The translations under genes were made by a program, and so were the position numbers. A stretch of 20,913 bases of DNA from a virus, in IMG/VR virus record IMGVR_UViG_3300044733_002800, positions 1-20,913 of that record, one strand, 5' to 3'. This document shows positions 6,535 through 14,390 of the stretch, piece after piece. The notes below the pieces were generated by a model. It made no database searches and was not told where the DNA came from. It saw nothing but the letters and a program-made list of their open reading frames with translations. Position 1 is the first letter of the stretch; each line of letters opens with the position of its first letter.

Positions 6535-6662
6535 CCACCCCGAAAAAGACCAAACGCGCACTTGCCGTAAAAAATACTAAAGGGACGTTGACAATCAAAC
6601 CGCGTGCGGTTATCTCTGCGCCCATAGTGAACCGCGATCCTCGCCAACTTCTGACCCGATGA
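6531..6662 (+). CDS. 43-aa basic protein between portal and capsid genes
   Basis: An ATG at 6531 overlaps the portal stop (ATGA), and its own TGA overlaps the capsid-fusion start (ATGA at 6659-6662). This exact fit in the 124-bp gap is the main evidence that it is translated. The product begins MTTPKKTKRALAVKNTKG and is basic, with a short hydrophobic stretch (AVISAPIV). No family is recognised. In other phages a small gene here can be a head-completion or scaffold-related protein. It may also serve simply to pass ribosomes on to the capsid gene. Confidence 0.65.
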   Translation: MTTPKKTKRALAVKNTKGTLTIKPRAVISAPIVNRDPRQLLTR

Positions 6663-8542
6663 GCACCCGCACAATCAAAGTTCCGTCCGTGCTCTATCGC
6701 ATGGGCACAAGCGAGAAAAAGGAAAGCGGCGAGATGGAATTGAGCATTTCCAGCGATACGCCCTATCGCCGGTATGATTGGATGAACGATGAGGAATATC
6801 TCGAAGTCCTCGATCACGAACAGGGCATGGACGCCGAGCGGCTGATGGCCGGGGCCGCGCTGCTTTTCAATCACGACCGCAACATTCAGCTTGGCACAAT
6901 CTCCGCGCCGGAAATGCGCGACGGCAAATGCTACGTGACGGCCAAGCTGTCTGCCGCCGCTGATGTGGCAAGCTACCGCACGCGTATTGAGGAAGGGATT
7001 TTGAAGGATACCAGCGTAGGCTATTCGATCACGGATGCGGGCACGCAAATCGGCACGCGCGACGGTCTGCCGATCTACAAATTCAAGTGGGCACCGCACG
7101 AAGCGAGCATGGTGACAATCCCCGCCGACATCACCGTGGGAGTCGGTCGCGCCCGCGAGGAAGAAGGAAAAAGCGAGCTTCGCGAAATAACCGTTGACAA
7201 TATCCTTAATGCACCTAAACAATCAACACAGCCTAACCAATCTACCATGACCACGCCCGCCGCACCTACCACCCCGACCGTCACTATTGACCCGACCAGC
7301 GAGCGCAACGCCGCCGTCGCCGAGTTCAAACAACGCTGCGCCAAAATTGATTCCTACGTTTCCGGCCTGAAACATCCGCAGTGGAAGCAGGCCGCGACGG
7401 AAATCGCCGGTCGCCACAAGACCGGCGAGGCGGATTTCGACGCCTTCCGCACCGAAGCTCTCGACGCTTTCGAGGGCGTGACCCGCATTGCCGCAGAGGA
7501 TAAGGGCATCGGCATGACGGCACGCGACCTCGGCGAATACTCGCTTGTCCGCGCGATTAACAATCTTACGCTCGGCGTGAAAACCGGCCAGCGCATCAAC
7601 TGCCTTGAGTTTGAAGTTTCCGACGAGGTAGCGAAATCCTCCGGTCGCGCTACGCAAGGCCTTTACATCCCGCACGATGTGATGACGCACAAGCGGGCGC
7701 TGACCACCAACGTGTTTTCCGCCGCTGGTGCGCTGGTGGAAACTGGCCCACAGGGGCAGTCGCTCATTGAGTTGCTGCGAAATCAAATGTATGTCGTTGC
7801 AATGGGCGCTCGGGTTATCTCCGGCCTCAAAGGCAACCTTGCAATTCCTTCGCAGACCGGCGGCGCAACTGCCGCGTGGCTTTCCGAAGACGCGACGATT
7901 ACCGCAAGCCAGCAGACCGTTGGCCAGGTTTCGCTCACTCCGCACCGGCTCGCCGCTGCTACGGCGTTCACGTTCCAGCTTCTCGCGCAGTCCACGCCTG
8001 ACGTTGAATCATTCGTTCGCGAGGATTTGATGAAAGTTCTCGCCATTGCCAAAGACCTCGCCGCCCTTTCCGGCTCCGGTGTCAGCGGTCAACCGCTCGG
8101 CATCGCGGCACTTCCCGGAAAGTCCACCAGCGTAACGCTGGCCGGCGCGAACAGCATGACCTACGCAAACGCCGTCCAATTCGAGACGAATGTTGCCACG
8201 GCCAACGCGCTCAACGGTTCGCTCGGATACCTCACCAGCGTTGCCACCAAGGGCAACTCCAAGCTGGTTGCGGAAATCGCCGCCGCCAACTCGATCCCGG
8301 TGTGGAAAAACGACATGGTCAACGGCTACAAGGCTCTTGCCACTAACCAGCTCACCACTCTGCCGAGCGTCATTTACGGCAACTGGAACGACCTTATCAT
8401 CGCCGATTGGGGCGCGGGCGGAAACGAAGTGATCGTTGATCCTTACAGCCTGTCAATGCAGGGCCAGGTTCGGATCGTCATTCAGCACCTGACCGACACC
8501 GCCGTGCGCCACGCCAAATCGTTCTCGATTTCCACCACGTAA
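6659..8542 (+). CDS. Prohead protease fused to HK97-type major capsid protein
   Basis: This 627-aa polyprotein has an N-terminal part (1 to about 175) that is a U35-type prohead protease. It has the His motif LLFNHD (His72), the Ser motif DTSVGY (Ser119) and the closing PHEASMVTIPAD strand. A Pro/Thr/Gln linker (185-212) and a helical delta/scaffold segment (about 213-275) follow. The HK97-fold capsid protein makes up the rest (QSLIELLRNQMYVVAMGARVISGL through the end). In HK97 itself protease and capsid are separate genes. An ATG at codon 197 (7247) could also start capsid protein alone. The protease would cut itself away during maturation. Confidence 0.92.
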   Translation: MSTRTIKVPSVLYRMGTSEKKESGEMELSISSDTPYRRYDWMNDEEYLEVLDHEQGMDAERLMAGAALLFNHDRNIQLGTISAPEMRDGKCYVTAKLSAAADVASYRTRIEEGILKDTSVGYSITDAGTQIGTRDGLPIYKFKWAPHEASMVTIPADITVGVGRAREEEGKSELREITVDNILNAPKQSTQPNQSTMTTPAAPTTPTVTIDPTSERNAAVAEFKQRCAKIDSYVSGLKHPQWKQAATEIAGRHKTGEADFDAFRTEALDAFEGVTRIAAEDKGIGMTARDLGEYSLVRAINNLTLGVKTGQRINCLEFEVSDEVAKSSGRATQGLYIPHDVMTHKRALTTNVFSAAGALVETGPQGQSLIELLRNQMYVVAMGARVISGLKGNLAIPSQTGGATAAWLSEDATITASQQTVGQVSLTPHRLAAATAFTFQLLAQSTPDVESFVREDLMKVLAIAKDLAALSGSGVSGQPLGIAALPGKSTSVTLAGANSMTYANAVQFETNVATANALNGSLGYLTSVATKGNSKLVAEIAAANSIPVWKNDMVNGYKALATNQLTTLPSVIYGNWNDLIIADWGAGGNEVIVDPYSLSMQGQVRIVIQHLTDTAVRHAKSFSISTT

Positions 8543-8575
8543 CCGCATCCGCAGACTTCAACCACCACACACTAT

Positions 8576-8968
8576 ATGCAATCACCCGACCTTAACGGCG
8601 AACTTTCTGAGTTCGCGCTCATCCCGGCAGTCAACCTTCTTGTCGCTGCGGGAACGCAGACCTACGCGGGCGTTGATGTGCAGGAATACATCGGCAACAT
8701 CAAGCTGATTTTCACTCACGCTGGCGCTGCCGCCGACGGTTCAAACTCGCTGCAAGTTTCGATCCTCGACAGCGCGGACAACACCACGTTCGCCGCTTCC
8801 GCTGGCCTGCCGACCTTCGCCGCCATCACCGCGAGCAGCGGCACGGTCAGCGTTGCGCTCGACACCCGCGCATGCAAACGCTATGTGCAGGGCAAGCTGC
8901 TCACCTCGTCCACCACGGCGACGTTCCGCTCGGCGCTGGTTGGCGTCGGTCTGAAAGAGACCATCTAA
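8576..8968 (+). CDS. Putative virion structural protein, possibly head decoration
   Basis: This 130-aa protein is rich in Ala/Ser/Thr and beta strands, with no charged helices. Its style (VDVQEYIGNIKLIFTHAGAAADGSNSLQVSILDSADNTTF) is that of small virion proteins that coat capsids or bind carbohydrate. It follows the major capsid gene by 33 bp and is followed by an intrinsic terminator, so it closes the head operon. A capsid decoration role is inferred from position only. The start lacks a Shine-Dalgarno sequence. Confidence 0.7.
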   Translation: MQSPDLNGELSEFALIPAVNLLVAAGTQTYAGVDVQEYIGNIKLIFTHAGAAADGSNSLQVSILDSADNTTFAASAGLPTFAAITASSGTVSVALDTRACKRYVQGKLLTSSTTATFRSALVGVGLKETI

Positions 8969-8990
8969 ACCGTTTGGAGTAGTTCATAAG

Positions 8991-9025
8991 AAAGGCCCGC
9001 AGGCTGAAAAGTCTGCGGGCTTTTT
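8991..9025 (+). terminator. Strong rho-independent terminator with GAAA loop
   Basis: GCCCGCAGGCT (8995-9005) pairs with AGTCTGCGGGC (9010-9020) around GAAA (9006-9009). It is flanked by AAAG on the left and TTTTT on the right. It ends the head operon and separates it from the cargo island. Confidence 0.9.
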
Positions 9026-9033
9026 ATTTGCTG

Positions 9034-9062
9034 TTGACGGAAACCAAGCGTTAGGCTAAACG
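9034..9062 (+). promoter_or_regulatory. Putative promoter of the cargo island, leaderless
   Basis: TTGACG (9034-9039) and TAAACG (9057-9062) are 17 nt apart. The GTG at 9070 lies 7 nt beyond, about where transcription would start. It directly follows the terminator at 8991-9025. Confidence 0.5.
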
Positions 9063-9069
9063 TGGAATC

Positions 9070-9207
9070 GTGAAGCAGAAAAACCCCGCCGCCGTGGCGC
9101 TTGGCTCGATCAAAAGCGCCAAGAAATCCGCTGCGTCCAGGCGCAACGGCAAGCTCGGCGGCAGGCCAAAGAAAACCAATGAATCCAAAACACAAAAAGC
9201 TCCTTAA
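9070..9207 (+). CDS. Short basic protein of the NPAAVALG type
   Basis: This 45-aa Lys/Arg-rich product contains NPAAVALGSIKSAKKSA and NGKLGGRPKK. Similar short proteins with NPAAVALGRLGG-like starts and GGRPRK-like ends occur in many bacteria and phages without an assigned function. The basic GRPKK end suggests nucleic-acid contact. The start is a GTG just after a promoter-like sequence. The 3' end overlaps the glycosyltransferase gene by 29 bp in another frame. Confidence 0.6.
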   Translation: MKQKNPAAVALGSIKSAKKSAASRRNGKLGGRPKKTNESKTQKAP

Positions 9208-10525
9208 GCGCGCGGCCAAGTGCGGCGCGGACGGCGACCACGCGACGGCGGAAAAGCTCTGGCGTGAATACTTAGAGCACGACCCGAATCATCCCGCCGT
9301 GCTGTTCAATGTCGGCTGGTGTATAGAGCAGCGCGCAAACTCGCCGCAGGATCGGCTAGCCGCCGCTGAGTATTACGAAAAGGTTCTGCAATCGCCGCTT
9401 TCCGATACGGAACTAAAAGCGAACGCGATGAATCAAATCGGGCTGATGTGCCTGACCATTGGCGAGGATGAAAAGGCCGCAACAAGTTTCGGCTTCGCGC
9501 TCAAGATCAAGCCCGACCACGGAGCCGCGAAGATCAACCTGGCCGACGCGCACCGGGCGCTTGGCGAATACGACATGGCCGCGAGCGAATACGCCAACGT
9601 CCTAGACCAAAACCCGAACAACCCAGAGGCGAACATGTGCGCCGGGATGCTGGCGCTTCTGCTTGGCGATTACCCGCGCGGATGGGACTTGTATCGCTCG
9701 CGCTGGCAGGTCAAGACGTTCACGACAAAGCCAATGGAGACGACGCGCCCGCGCTGGAATGGCGAGCCGCTGGACGGCAAAACGATCATGCTTTGGGAGG
9801 AACAGGGCTTTGGCGATTCGTTCAACTTCATTCGCTACGCCTCCGCGCTTGCCAAGCTCGGCGCTCGCGTGTTGTTTGGGTGCCAGCCAATCCTTCGAGA
9901 AGTTATGCGGGGAGTGGACGGGCTGGCCGACGTGGTGGAACGCAGCGACGCGACGCCGTTTGACTACCACCTTCCGCTTCTCGACGTTCCGCACCTTCTC
10001 GGCACAACCACGGCAAACATCCCGCCAGCGCATTGCCTCCGCATCATGCCGGACTGGCGGCGCGTGAGCATTGAAGGCAATCTCTCCCGCCCGCGTGTCG
10101 GTCTGGTTTGGGCCGGTTCGCCAAGCCACGGCAAAGACAAGGCCCGCAGCGTTACGCCGGAAATGCTGCAACCGATCATTGACGCGCACCCGGAACGCGA
10201 CTTTTACAGCCTCCAAGCCGGACCGCGCGCGCATGAGTTTGACCGGCTGCGCGGAGTGACCGACCTCGCGCCGAAAATCGAAAACTGGACAGACACGGCG
10301 CAATTACTGACCTGCATGGACTTGCTGATTTCGGTGGATACCGCGTGCGTTCACTTGGCCGGATGCGTCGGCACGCCGGTTTGGATGCTTTGTCCCAACT
10401 CGCCGGACTGGCGGTGGATGCTGGGGCGCGACGATTCACCCTATTACCCGAAGCTCCGGCTGTTCCGGCAACCGAAGGCCGACGATTGGGCGACGCCGAT
10501 TGAGCGGATAAAGAACGAATTATGA
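9179..10525 (+). CDS. TPR-repeat glycosyltransferase (family 9-like)
   Basis: This 448-aa protein has TPR helices in residues about 1-170 (for example AATSFGFALKIKPDHGAAKINLADAHRALGEYDMA). The rest resembles the heptosyltransferase-like domain of bacterial TPR glycosyltransferases. WEEQGFGDSFNFIRY lies near 206-220, then comes RVGLVWAGSPSHGKDKARSV, and near 380-425 ISVDTACVHLAGCVGTPVWMLCPNSPDWRWMLGRDDSPYYP, which fits nucleotide-sugar binding. It would move a sugar onto protein or glycan in the cytoplasm. The ATG at 9179 is preferred to longer reading in the same frame, which would begin inside the 45-aa gene. There is no signal peptide. Confidence 0.88.
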   Translation: MNPKHKKLLKRAAKCGADGDHATAEKLWREYLEHDPNHPAVLFNVGWCIEQRANSPQDRLAAAEYYEKVLQSPLSDTELKANAMNQIGLMCLTIGEDEKAATSFGFALKIKPDHGAAKINLADAHRALGEYDMAASEYANVLDQNPNNPEANMCAGMLALLLGDYPRGWDLYRSRWQVKTFTTKPMETTRPRWNGEPLDGKTIMLWEEQGFGDSFNFIRYASALAKLGARVLFGCQPILREVMRGVDGLADVVERSDATPFDYHLPLLDVPHLLGTTTANIPPAHCLRIMPDWRRVSIEGNLSRPRVGLVWAGSPSHGKDKARSVTPEMLQPIIDAHPERDFYSLQAGPRAHEFDRLRGVTDLAPKIENWTDTAQLLTCMDLLISVDTACVHLAGCVGTPVWMLCPNSPDWRWMLGRDDSPYYPKLRLFRQPKADDWATPIERIKNEL

Positions 10526-11175
10526 AAAAGGGAAGCAAAATGACCGCTGACCAAAAAGCCAAAATGGTTGCTTATTGGAGCATACACAAAATTAAACGAG
10601 TCCCAAAACCTTGCGCCTGCGGATGCGGTGAAATAACGCTCAATCGCTTTATTCATGGACATACAATGAGAGGAATCAAGCATGGCGTGAACTGGTGCGA
10701 TGCGCAAAGACAAGGGCTGAAGCGCGCACACCGGGAGGGAAAATTCAAAAACGCAAAACCGCTCGACTATGCGGCAATAGCTGAGAAAAACAGAGGTCGT
10801 AAGCGACCGGATAAAGCTTGTGACGCAACGCGTGCCGGAGTGTTACAGGCGTGGGCTGATGGCGCATACGATGGCACAAAATCGGCGGCTGGTCCGAACA
10901 ATGCGAGTGCCGGAATCTGGCGATTACGCGATCCGCGCCGCGCTGTGCATGAGTTCAGAAGTGTCACATTCTGGGTGAAAAATAACGAACGCTTTTTTGC
11001 GCCCGATGATGTGCAATGGCACCGCGATAAACGCGGACACTGGAAGTGCAGGGCGGTTTCAGGGCTGCAAAGTCTAAGCCCGCGCAAAAAGCATCCGAGC
11101 GGATCATGGAAGGGGTGGACTTGGTATTCGCAAACGGAGCGGTTAAAAAACGATGGGGCGGATTTGCTTTCCTAA
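10522..11175 (+). CDS. Homing-endonuclease-like protein with Cys motif
   Basis: This 217-aa protein is basic. CACGCGEITLNRFIHGHTMRG (31-51) resembles the Cys/His knuckle of NUMOD3/HNH-type phage endonucleases. The C-terminal part (WRLRDPRRAVHEFRSVTFWVKNN through SGSWKGWTWYS) resembles a DNA-binding module of such proteins. A complete HNH catalytic set (His-Asn-His) is not obvious, so it may only bind DNA. It is visibly richer in A/T than its neighbours, a sign of separate acquisition. Its ATG overlaps the preceding TGA (ATGA). Confidence 0.55.
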   Translation: MKKGSKMTADQKAKMVAYWSIHKIKRVPKPCACGCGEITLNRFIHGHTMRGIKHGVNWCDAQRQGLKRAHREGKFKNAKPLDYAAIAEKNRGRKRPDKACDATRAGVLQAWADGAYDGTKSAAGPNNASAGIWRLRDPRRAVHEFRSVTFWVKNNERFFAPDDVQWHRDKRGHWKCRAVSGLQSLSPRKKHPSGSWKGWTWYSQTERLKNDGADLLS

Positions 11176-11182
11176 ATGAAAA

Positions 11183-11782
11183 ATGAACAACTCTAGACTG
11201 TCTGACTTCCTCGCCGCCCGCGCGAGCGAGACTTACCCGGAACCTCGCACCGCCGGGCACGACGATCTTACCGCGCGCATGGCCGCGCTTGTCGCGCCGC
11301 ATCTATCGCACGGCGCGTCTATTCTCGACGTTGGATGCGGACAAGGCCCGGCACTCGAATGGTTCACGGCAAACGGATTCTCGCCGCTCGGCATCGCGCT
11401 AGGGCAAGAGGACGTTGACGCTTGTATCGCAGCGGGCTTTCGCTGTAAGCAGATGGACCAAAACAATATAACCTTTCCCGACCGCGCCTTTGATTGTGTG
11501 TGGGCACGGCACGTTTTGGAGCACTCTGTAATTCCGCTCTTCACCCTGACCGAGTTTGCGCGCGTCTTGCAACCGCTGGGCATCCTTTACGCCGAGATGC
11601 CCGCGCCGGACACCGCTTGCGCGCACCAGATCAATGCCAACCATTACAGCGTCTTTCCGGCTTCGTGCTGGCAGTCGCTAATCGAGCGAGCCGGATTCGA
11701 GATATTGGAGGCGCGAACTATCAACCTGCAAACCGGAATGGGGCCGGATGTGTATTTTAGCTTCATCGCTCGCAAATTATGA
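11183..11782 (+). CDS. Class I SAM-dependent methyltransferase
   Basis: This 199-aa protein has motif I ILDVGCGQG (47-55), the SAM-binding loop. A post-I region and FDCVWARHVLEH (103-114), the usual motif IV block of Methyltransf_11 enzymes, follow. Then come LLATEFARVLQPLG-like helix and strand elements and a beta-rich C-terminus. The size is that of a bare Rossmann domain, so the target cannot be read. Between two glycosyltransferase genes, methylation of a sugar or lipid-linked glycan is a reasonable inference; DNA methylation is unlikely as no DPPY-type motif is seen. It is coupled to the next gene by ATGA at 11779-11782. Confidence 0.88.
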   Translation: MNNSRLSDFLAARASETYPEPRTAGHDDLTARMAALVAPHLSHGASILDVGCGQGPALEWFTANGFSPLGIALGQEDVDACIAAGFRCKQMDQNNITFPDRAFDCVWARHVLEHSVIPLFTLTEFARVLQPLGILYAEMPAPDTACAHQINANHYSVFPASCWQSLIERAGFEILEARTINLQTGMGPDVYFSFIARKL

Positions 11783-12822
11783 CACTTCACTACGCCGGAC
11801 AACCCGGACAGGGCTACGGCTGGGGCACCTGCAACACCCATCTCCGCGCGGAACTGGCAAAGCTCGTCACGCTCAACGAAGGAACGGCAAACGTAGTATT
11901 CATGCCGCTGGCCGATCACGACTTGAACCCGGCGACTCCGGCACGCGGCGAGGTTAATCTGGCTTACACGTTTTTCGAGTTTGAACTAGGCCCAAACGCC
12001 GCCGCCAACGCCGCGAAGTATGACGTTGTTTTCGCCGGTTCAACATGGTGCCTAGACCGGCTCGCCGAGCGTGGGATCCACAATACGGCGCTGCTCATTC
12101 AGGGAGTGGACAGTAAAGTATTCAAGCCGCAGCCGCCGCGATTTCCTGCAAACAGATTGCAAAGCGAAGGCGCATTAAAAATGACCGACACGCCAATCGG
12201 CGGCAGCTTCCGAATATTCAGCGGCGGCAAATTCGAGTTCCGCAAGGGGCAGGATTTGGTTATCGCCGCGTTCCGCGAGTTCTCCAAGACGCATCCCGAA
12301 GCGCATTTGGTTTGCTCGTGGTTCAATCCTTGGCCGGACTTGGCAAAGCAGCTTGTGAACAAAATGGGATGGGATGGCCCGACGGTGAATCAGTCCGCAC
12401 TATATCACGCCGTGCTTTGCGCGGAAGGACTCAGGCCGGAACAATTCACGATCCTCCCGCAACTCAGCCACACCGACCTCGCGCGCGAAATGGCAAACAC
12501 CGACGCCGGCCTATTCCCGAACCGCTGCGAGGGCGGCACGAATCTGGTGTTGATGGAATACTCCGCGCTTGGTCGGCCCGTCATCGCCAACGTGCTGACC
12601 GGGCACGCGGATGTTTCGGAGGCGATTCACTACCAGATTCCCGCAACGGCAGACCCGGTTACGGGATGGGCTAAACAGCGCGTGAAGGACATTGTGGATC
12701 GAATGGAAATGGCGAAGCATTACCGGCATGTGCCGGTGCCGTCGCTTCCGTATTGGCCGTGGTCCGACGCCGCTGAGAAGATCGTCACCACGGCGCGGAA
12801 ATACTTTGCACGCCTAAAGTAA
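11779..12822 (+). CDS. Glycosyltransferase, group 1 (GT4-like)
   Basis: This 347-aa GT-B enzyme has an N-terminus with a glycine-rich acceptor-side loop (YAGQPGQGYGWGTCNTHLR). The middle has FSGGKFEFRKGQDLVIAAF, the usual donor-domain opening with the Lys pair region. Near residue 250, CEGGTNLVLMEYSALGRPVIA carries the E-x7-E motif that holds the nucleotide sugar. It would transfer a sugar from an NDP donor in the cytoplasm. It is short at the N-terminus compared with many GT4 enzymes. It is the last gene of the cargo island. The stop overlaps the putative promoter of 12841. Confidence 0.9.
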   Translation: MTLHYAGQPGQGYGWGTCNTHLRAELAKLVTLNEGTANVVFMPLADHDLNPATPARGEVNLAYTFFEFELGPNAAANAAKYDVVFAGSTWCLDRLAERGIHNTALLIQGVDSKVFKPQPPRFPANRLQSEGALKMTDTPIGGSFRIFSGGKFEFRKGQDLVIAAFREFSKTHPEAHLVCSWFNPWPDLAKQLVNKMGWDGPTVNQSALYHAVLCAEGLRPEQFTILPQLSHTDLAREMANTDAGLFPNRCEGGTNLVLMEYSALGRPVIANVLTGHADVSEAIHYQIPATADPVTGWAKQRVKDIVDRMEMAKHYRHVPVPSLPYWPWSDAAEKIVTTARKYFARLK

Positions 12823-12833
12823 TTTGCTAAGGT
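12806..12833 (+). promoter_or_regulatory. Putative leaderless promoter for the neck/tail genes
   Basis: TTGCAC (12806-12811) and TAAGGT (12828-12833) are 16 nt apart, and the GTG at 12841 follows 7 nt later. The 11-mer AAGTAATTTGC (12817-12827) in the spacer recurs at 31-41 before the terminase start. Confidence 0.4.
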
Positions 12834-12840
12834 TGGCCGC

Positions 12841-13185
12841 GTGAGCAGCCAATTGACAGCATCTTGGGCCGAACTTTACACCGCGCAAACGGAGGTTGTA
12901 AAGGACACCGCTACCGCCGACCTCGGCACGCGGCAGGCGACGGTTGGCACGGTCACTGGCAACTGTATTCTCGGCGTCCAGGCGCTTTCTGACGACCTGC
13001 AAATAGACGGCTTCGCCCAGGGCGGCGATTACGCTTTCACGATGCTCGCCAGCGCGTTTGAAGTGCCACCAGAGGCGCAATGCCCGGTTCGGCTGCCAGG
13101 CATTGAAGCGGCGCTTGTGCTCCGGGATTTCGACCTCAACAACGGGGTGTATCAAATGACGGCAATCGACCCGAGCAAGCGATGA
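12841..13185 (+). CDS. Putative head-tail adaptor or neck protein
   Basis: This 114-aa protein is not confidently assigned. The sequence is mixed alpha/beta: an N-terminal helix (LTASWAELYTAQTEV) and a later strand-rich part ending in LRDFDLNNGVYQMTAIDPSKR. The end resembles the closing strands of head-tail connector proteins, where a short beta sheet reports a measured value or contact. It precedes a probable tail-terminator gene, to which it is coupled by ATGA (13182-13185). Position supports a neck role. The start is GTG. Confidence 0.65.
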   Translation: MSSQLTASWAELYTAQTEVVKDTATADLGTRQATVGTVTGNCILGVQALSDDLQIDGFAQGGDYAFTMLASAFEVPPEAQCPVRLPGIEAALVLRDFDLNNGVYQMTAIDPSKR

Positions 13186-13685
13186 GCAACCCCAGCCTAG
13201 AATCCCTAGTTGAGTCCGCCTATTCCGCCGCGCTTCGGACCAATCAGACCGAGCTTGCGGACATCCGCATCAACCTCGCCAGCAGCGGCCTAAACCAGAC
13301 GACCACCGAAGCCGACGACAACAGCGGACGCCCGGCGACCACGCTGCCGATTCCGTGCATCCGCCTTCGCGCGGAGGCCACAAGCGAAACGCTCGGCTCG
13401 CTCAACACGCCGAAATGGGCTGTCCGTTTGGAGGTGGAAGTTGAGCAAAAGGCCAATCTAGGCGAAGGCGATGGCCCAACGCTTGATGACCTTTACAGCC
13501 TCGCCACGCGCCCGTTCTGGTATGGAAGCCCAACGCTCGCCGCAACGCTCGAAACGGGCAACGCCGCGCTCCGCGTGCATGGCGTGAGCAAACGGGGCGA
13601 GGCGCTCGAACAGGAGCAGCTAGAGGCCACGCTGGTGCGCCGTAGCACCGTCACGATTCACTGCGCGCCGGTCACAATTTCGTAG
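13182..13685 (+). CDS. Putative tail completion/terminator protein
   Basis: This 167-aa protein begins with a helix (ESLVESAYSAALRTN) followed by strands such as IRINLASSGLNQ and WAVRLEVEVEQKAN, and ends in VRRSTVTIHCAPVTIS. This order of helix, three or four strands and C-terminal strand is like gpU or HK97-type tail terminators, which cap the tail tube. No motif proves it. It lies between a probable adaptor and probable tail tube genes, as expected for a terminator. The start is an ATGA overlap. Confidence 0.6.
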   Translation: MSNPSLESLVESAYSAALRTNQTELADIRINLASSGLNQTTTEADDNSGRPATTLPIPCIRLRAEATSETLGSLNTPKWAVRLEVEVEQKANLGEGDGPTLDDLYSLATRPFWYGSPTLAATLETGNAALRVHGVSKRGEALEQEQLEATLVRRSTVTIHCAPVTIS

Positions 13686-13696
13686 AAACTTAACGC

Positions 13697-13724
13697 TTGC
13701 AAATAGTCAACGCGCCTTTAGTAT
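13697..13724 (+). promoter_or_regulatory. Putative leaderless promoter in the tail region
   Basis: TTGCAA (13697-13702) and TAGTAT (13719-13724) are 16 nt apart, with the ATG at 13732 7 nt further on. The 12-mer AATAGTCAACGC (13702-13713) recurs at 19908-19919 before another start. Confidence 0.45.
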
Positions 13725-13731
13725 TTTGCCC

Positions 13732-13911
13732 ATGCCGAAGCTCGACACAGCACCAAGCGCCCAACCAGCCGACTCGGCATCCCTTTCCCCGCTAGAGCAG
13801 GAGCTTGTGACGCGCGAGGCGTTTCTCGCCACGCTGGAAACGGGAACCGAGGGGCACCGCGTCCATTCCGAAATTGTCTCCAATCTCAAACGCCAACTAG
13901 AAAAACCATAA
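13732..13911 (+). CDS. Small acidic protein, unknown
   Basis: This 59-aa product begins MPKLDTAPSAQPAD and has a predicted helix (SPLEQELVTREAFLATL, then EIVSNLKRQLEK). It is not recognised. It fits exactly between a promoter-like sequence and the candidate tail tube gene (3 bp before the next ATG). The start at 13732 is preferred over a TTG six bases upstream because the -10-like box would otherwise overlap it. It might be a chaperone-like or regulatory tail protein. Confidence 0.55.
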   Translation: MPKLDTAPSAQPADSASLSPLEQELVTREAFLATLETGTEGHRVHSEIVSNLKRQLEKP

Positions 13912-13914
13912 CTT

Positions 13915-14346
13915 ATGCCCGTCACACTTGTAGGGACCGCCGGTCCCGCTTTCGCACTTCCCGCCGCAGAACTTTTCGTTGACGCCGAAAGCGTCACGCT
14001 GGATGTCTCTCCGCAGTTCATCAAGGAGAAAACGAGCTACGACGGCATCATCAACAATGTAGCTTATGGGCCGATGGAAGCGTCGCTTTCCATTAGCGGA
14101 AAGACCAAAATCCGCAACGTGAACGGGCCTTACACCGGCTCGCTTCTGCTTTCCGTTCTCGGCACGGCGTTTTCGCCCGCGACCACCTACACGACCCTGA
14201 ACGCTGGCACTTCCACCTTTTCCATCACTGCCATCTGGGGCGCGCCGACTACCGGCATGTATCTGGAAAAAGGCAGTCTAAGCTACGGCGAGGGCGATTA
14301 CGTCGGCTTTGCCTGCGACTTCAAAGCGCGAGCCGGAATCACCTAA
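13915..14346 (+). CDS. Candidate major tail tube protein
   Basis: This 143-aa protein is almost entirely beta: VTLVGTAGPAF, VTLDVSPQFIKEKTSYDGIINNV, MEASLSISGKTKIRN, TTYTTLNAGTSTFSITAIWGAPT and FACDFKARAGIT. Small, strand-rich, Ala/Thr/Gly-heavy proteins at this position are commonly the tail tube, which polymerises around the tape measure. The gene lies just downstream of the probable terminator and upstream of the chaperone pair, in keeping with that role. No specific family motif is seen. Confidence 0.5.
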   Translation: MPVTLVGTAGPAFALPAAELFVDAESVTLDVSPQFIKEKTSYDGIINNVAYGPMEASLSISGKTKIRNVNGPYTGSLLLSVLGTAFSPATTYTTLNAGTSTFSITAIWGAPTTGMYLEKGSLSYGEGDYVGFACDFKARAGIT

Positions 14347-14390
14347 CCCACCAACCAACGGAGCGGGAACCGTAAAAACCGCACAGACAA

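Noticed and set aside
6588-6616. TTGACA box resembling the promoter at 4149
   Set aside because: It shares TTGACAATC and GCGTGCGG with 4149-4170, but lies inside the 43-aa gene and has no good -10 box or leaderless start behind it.
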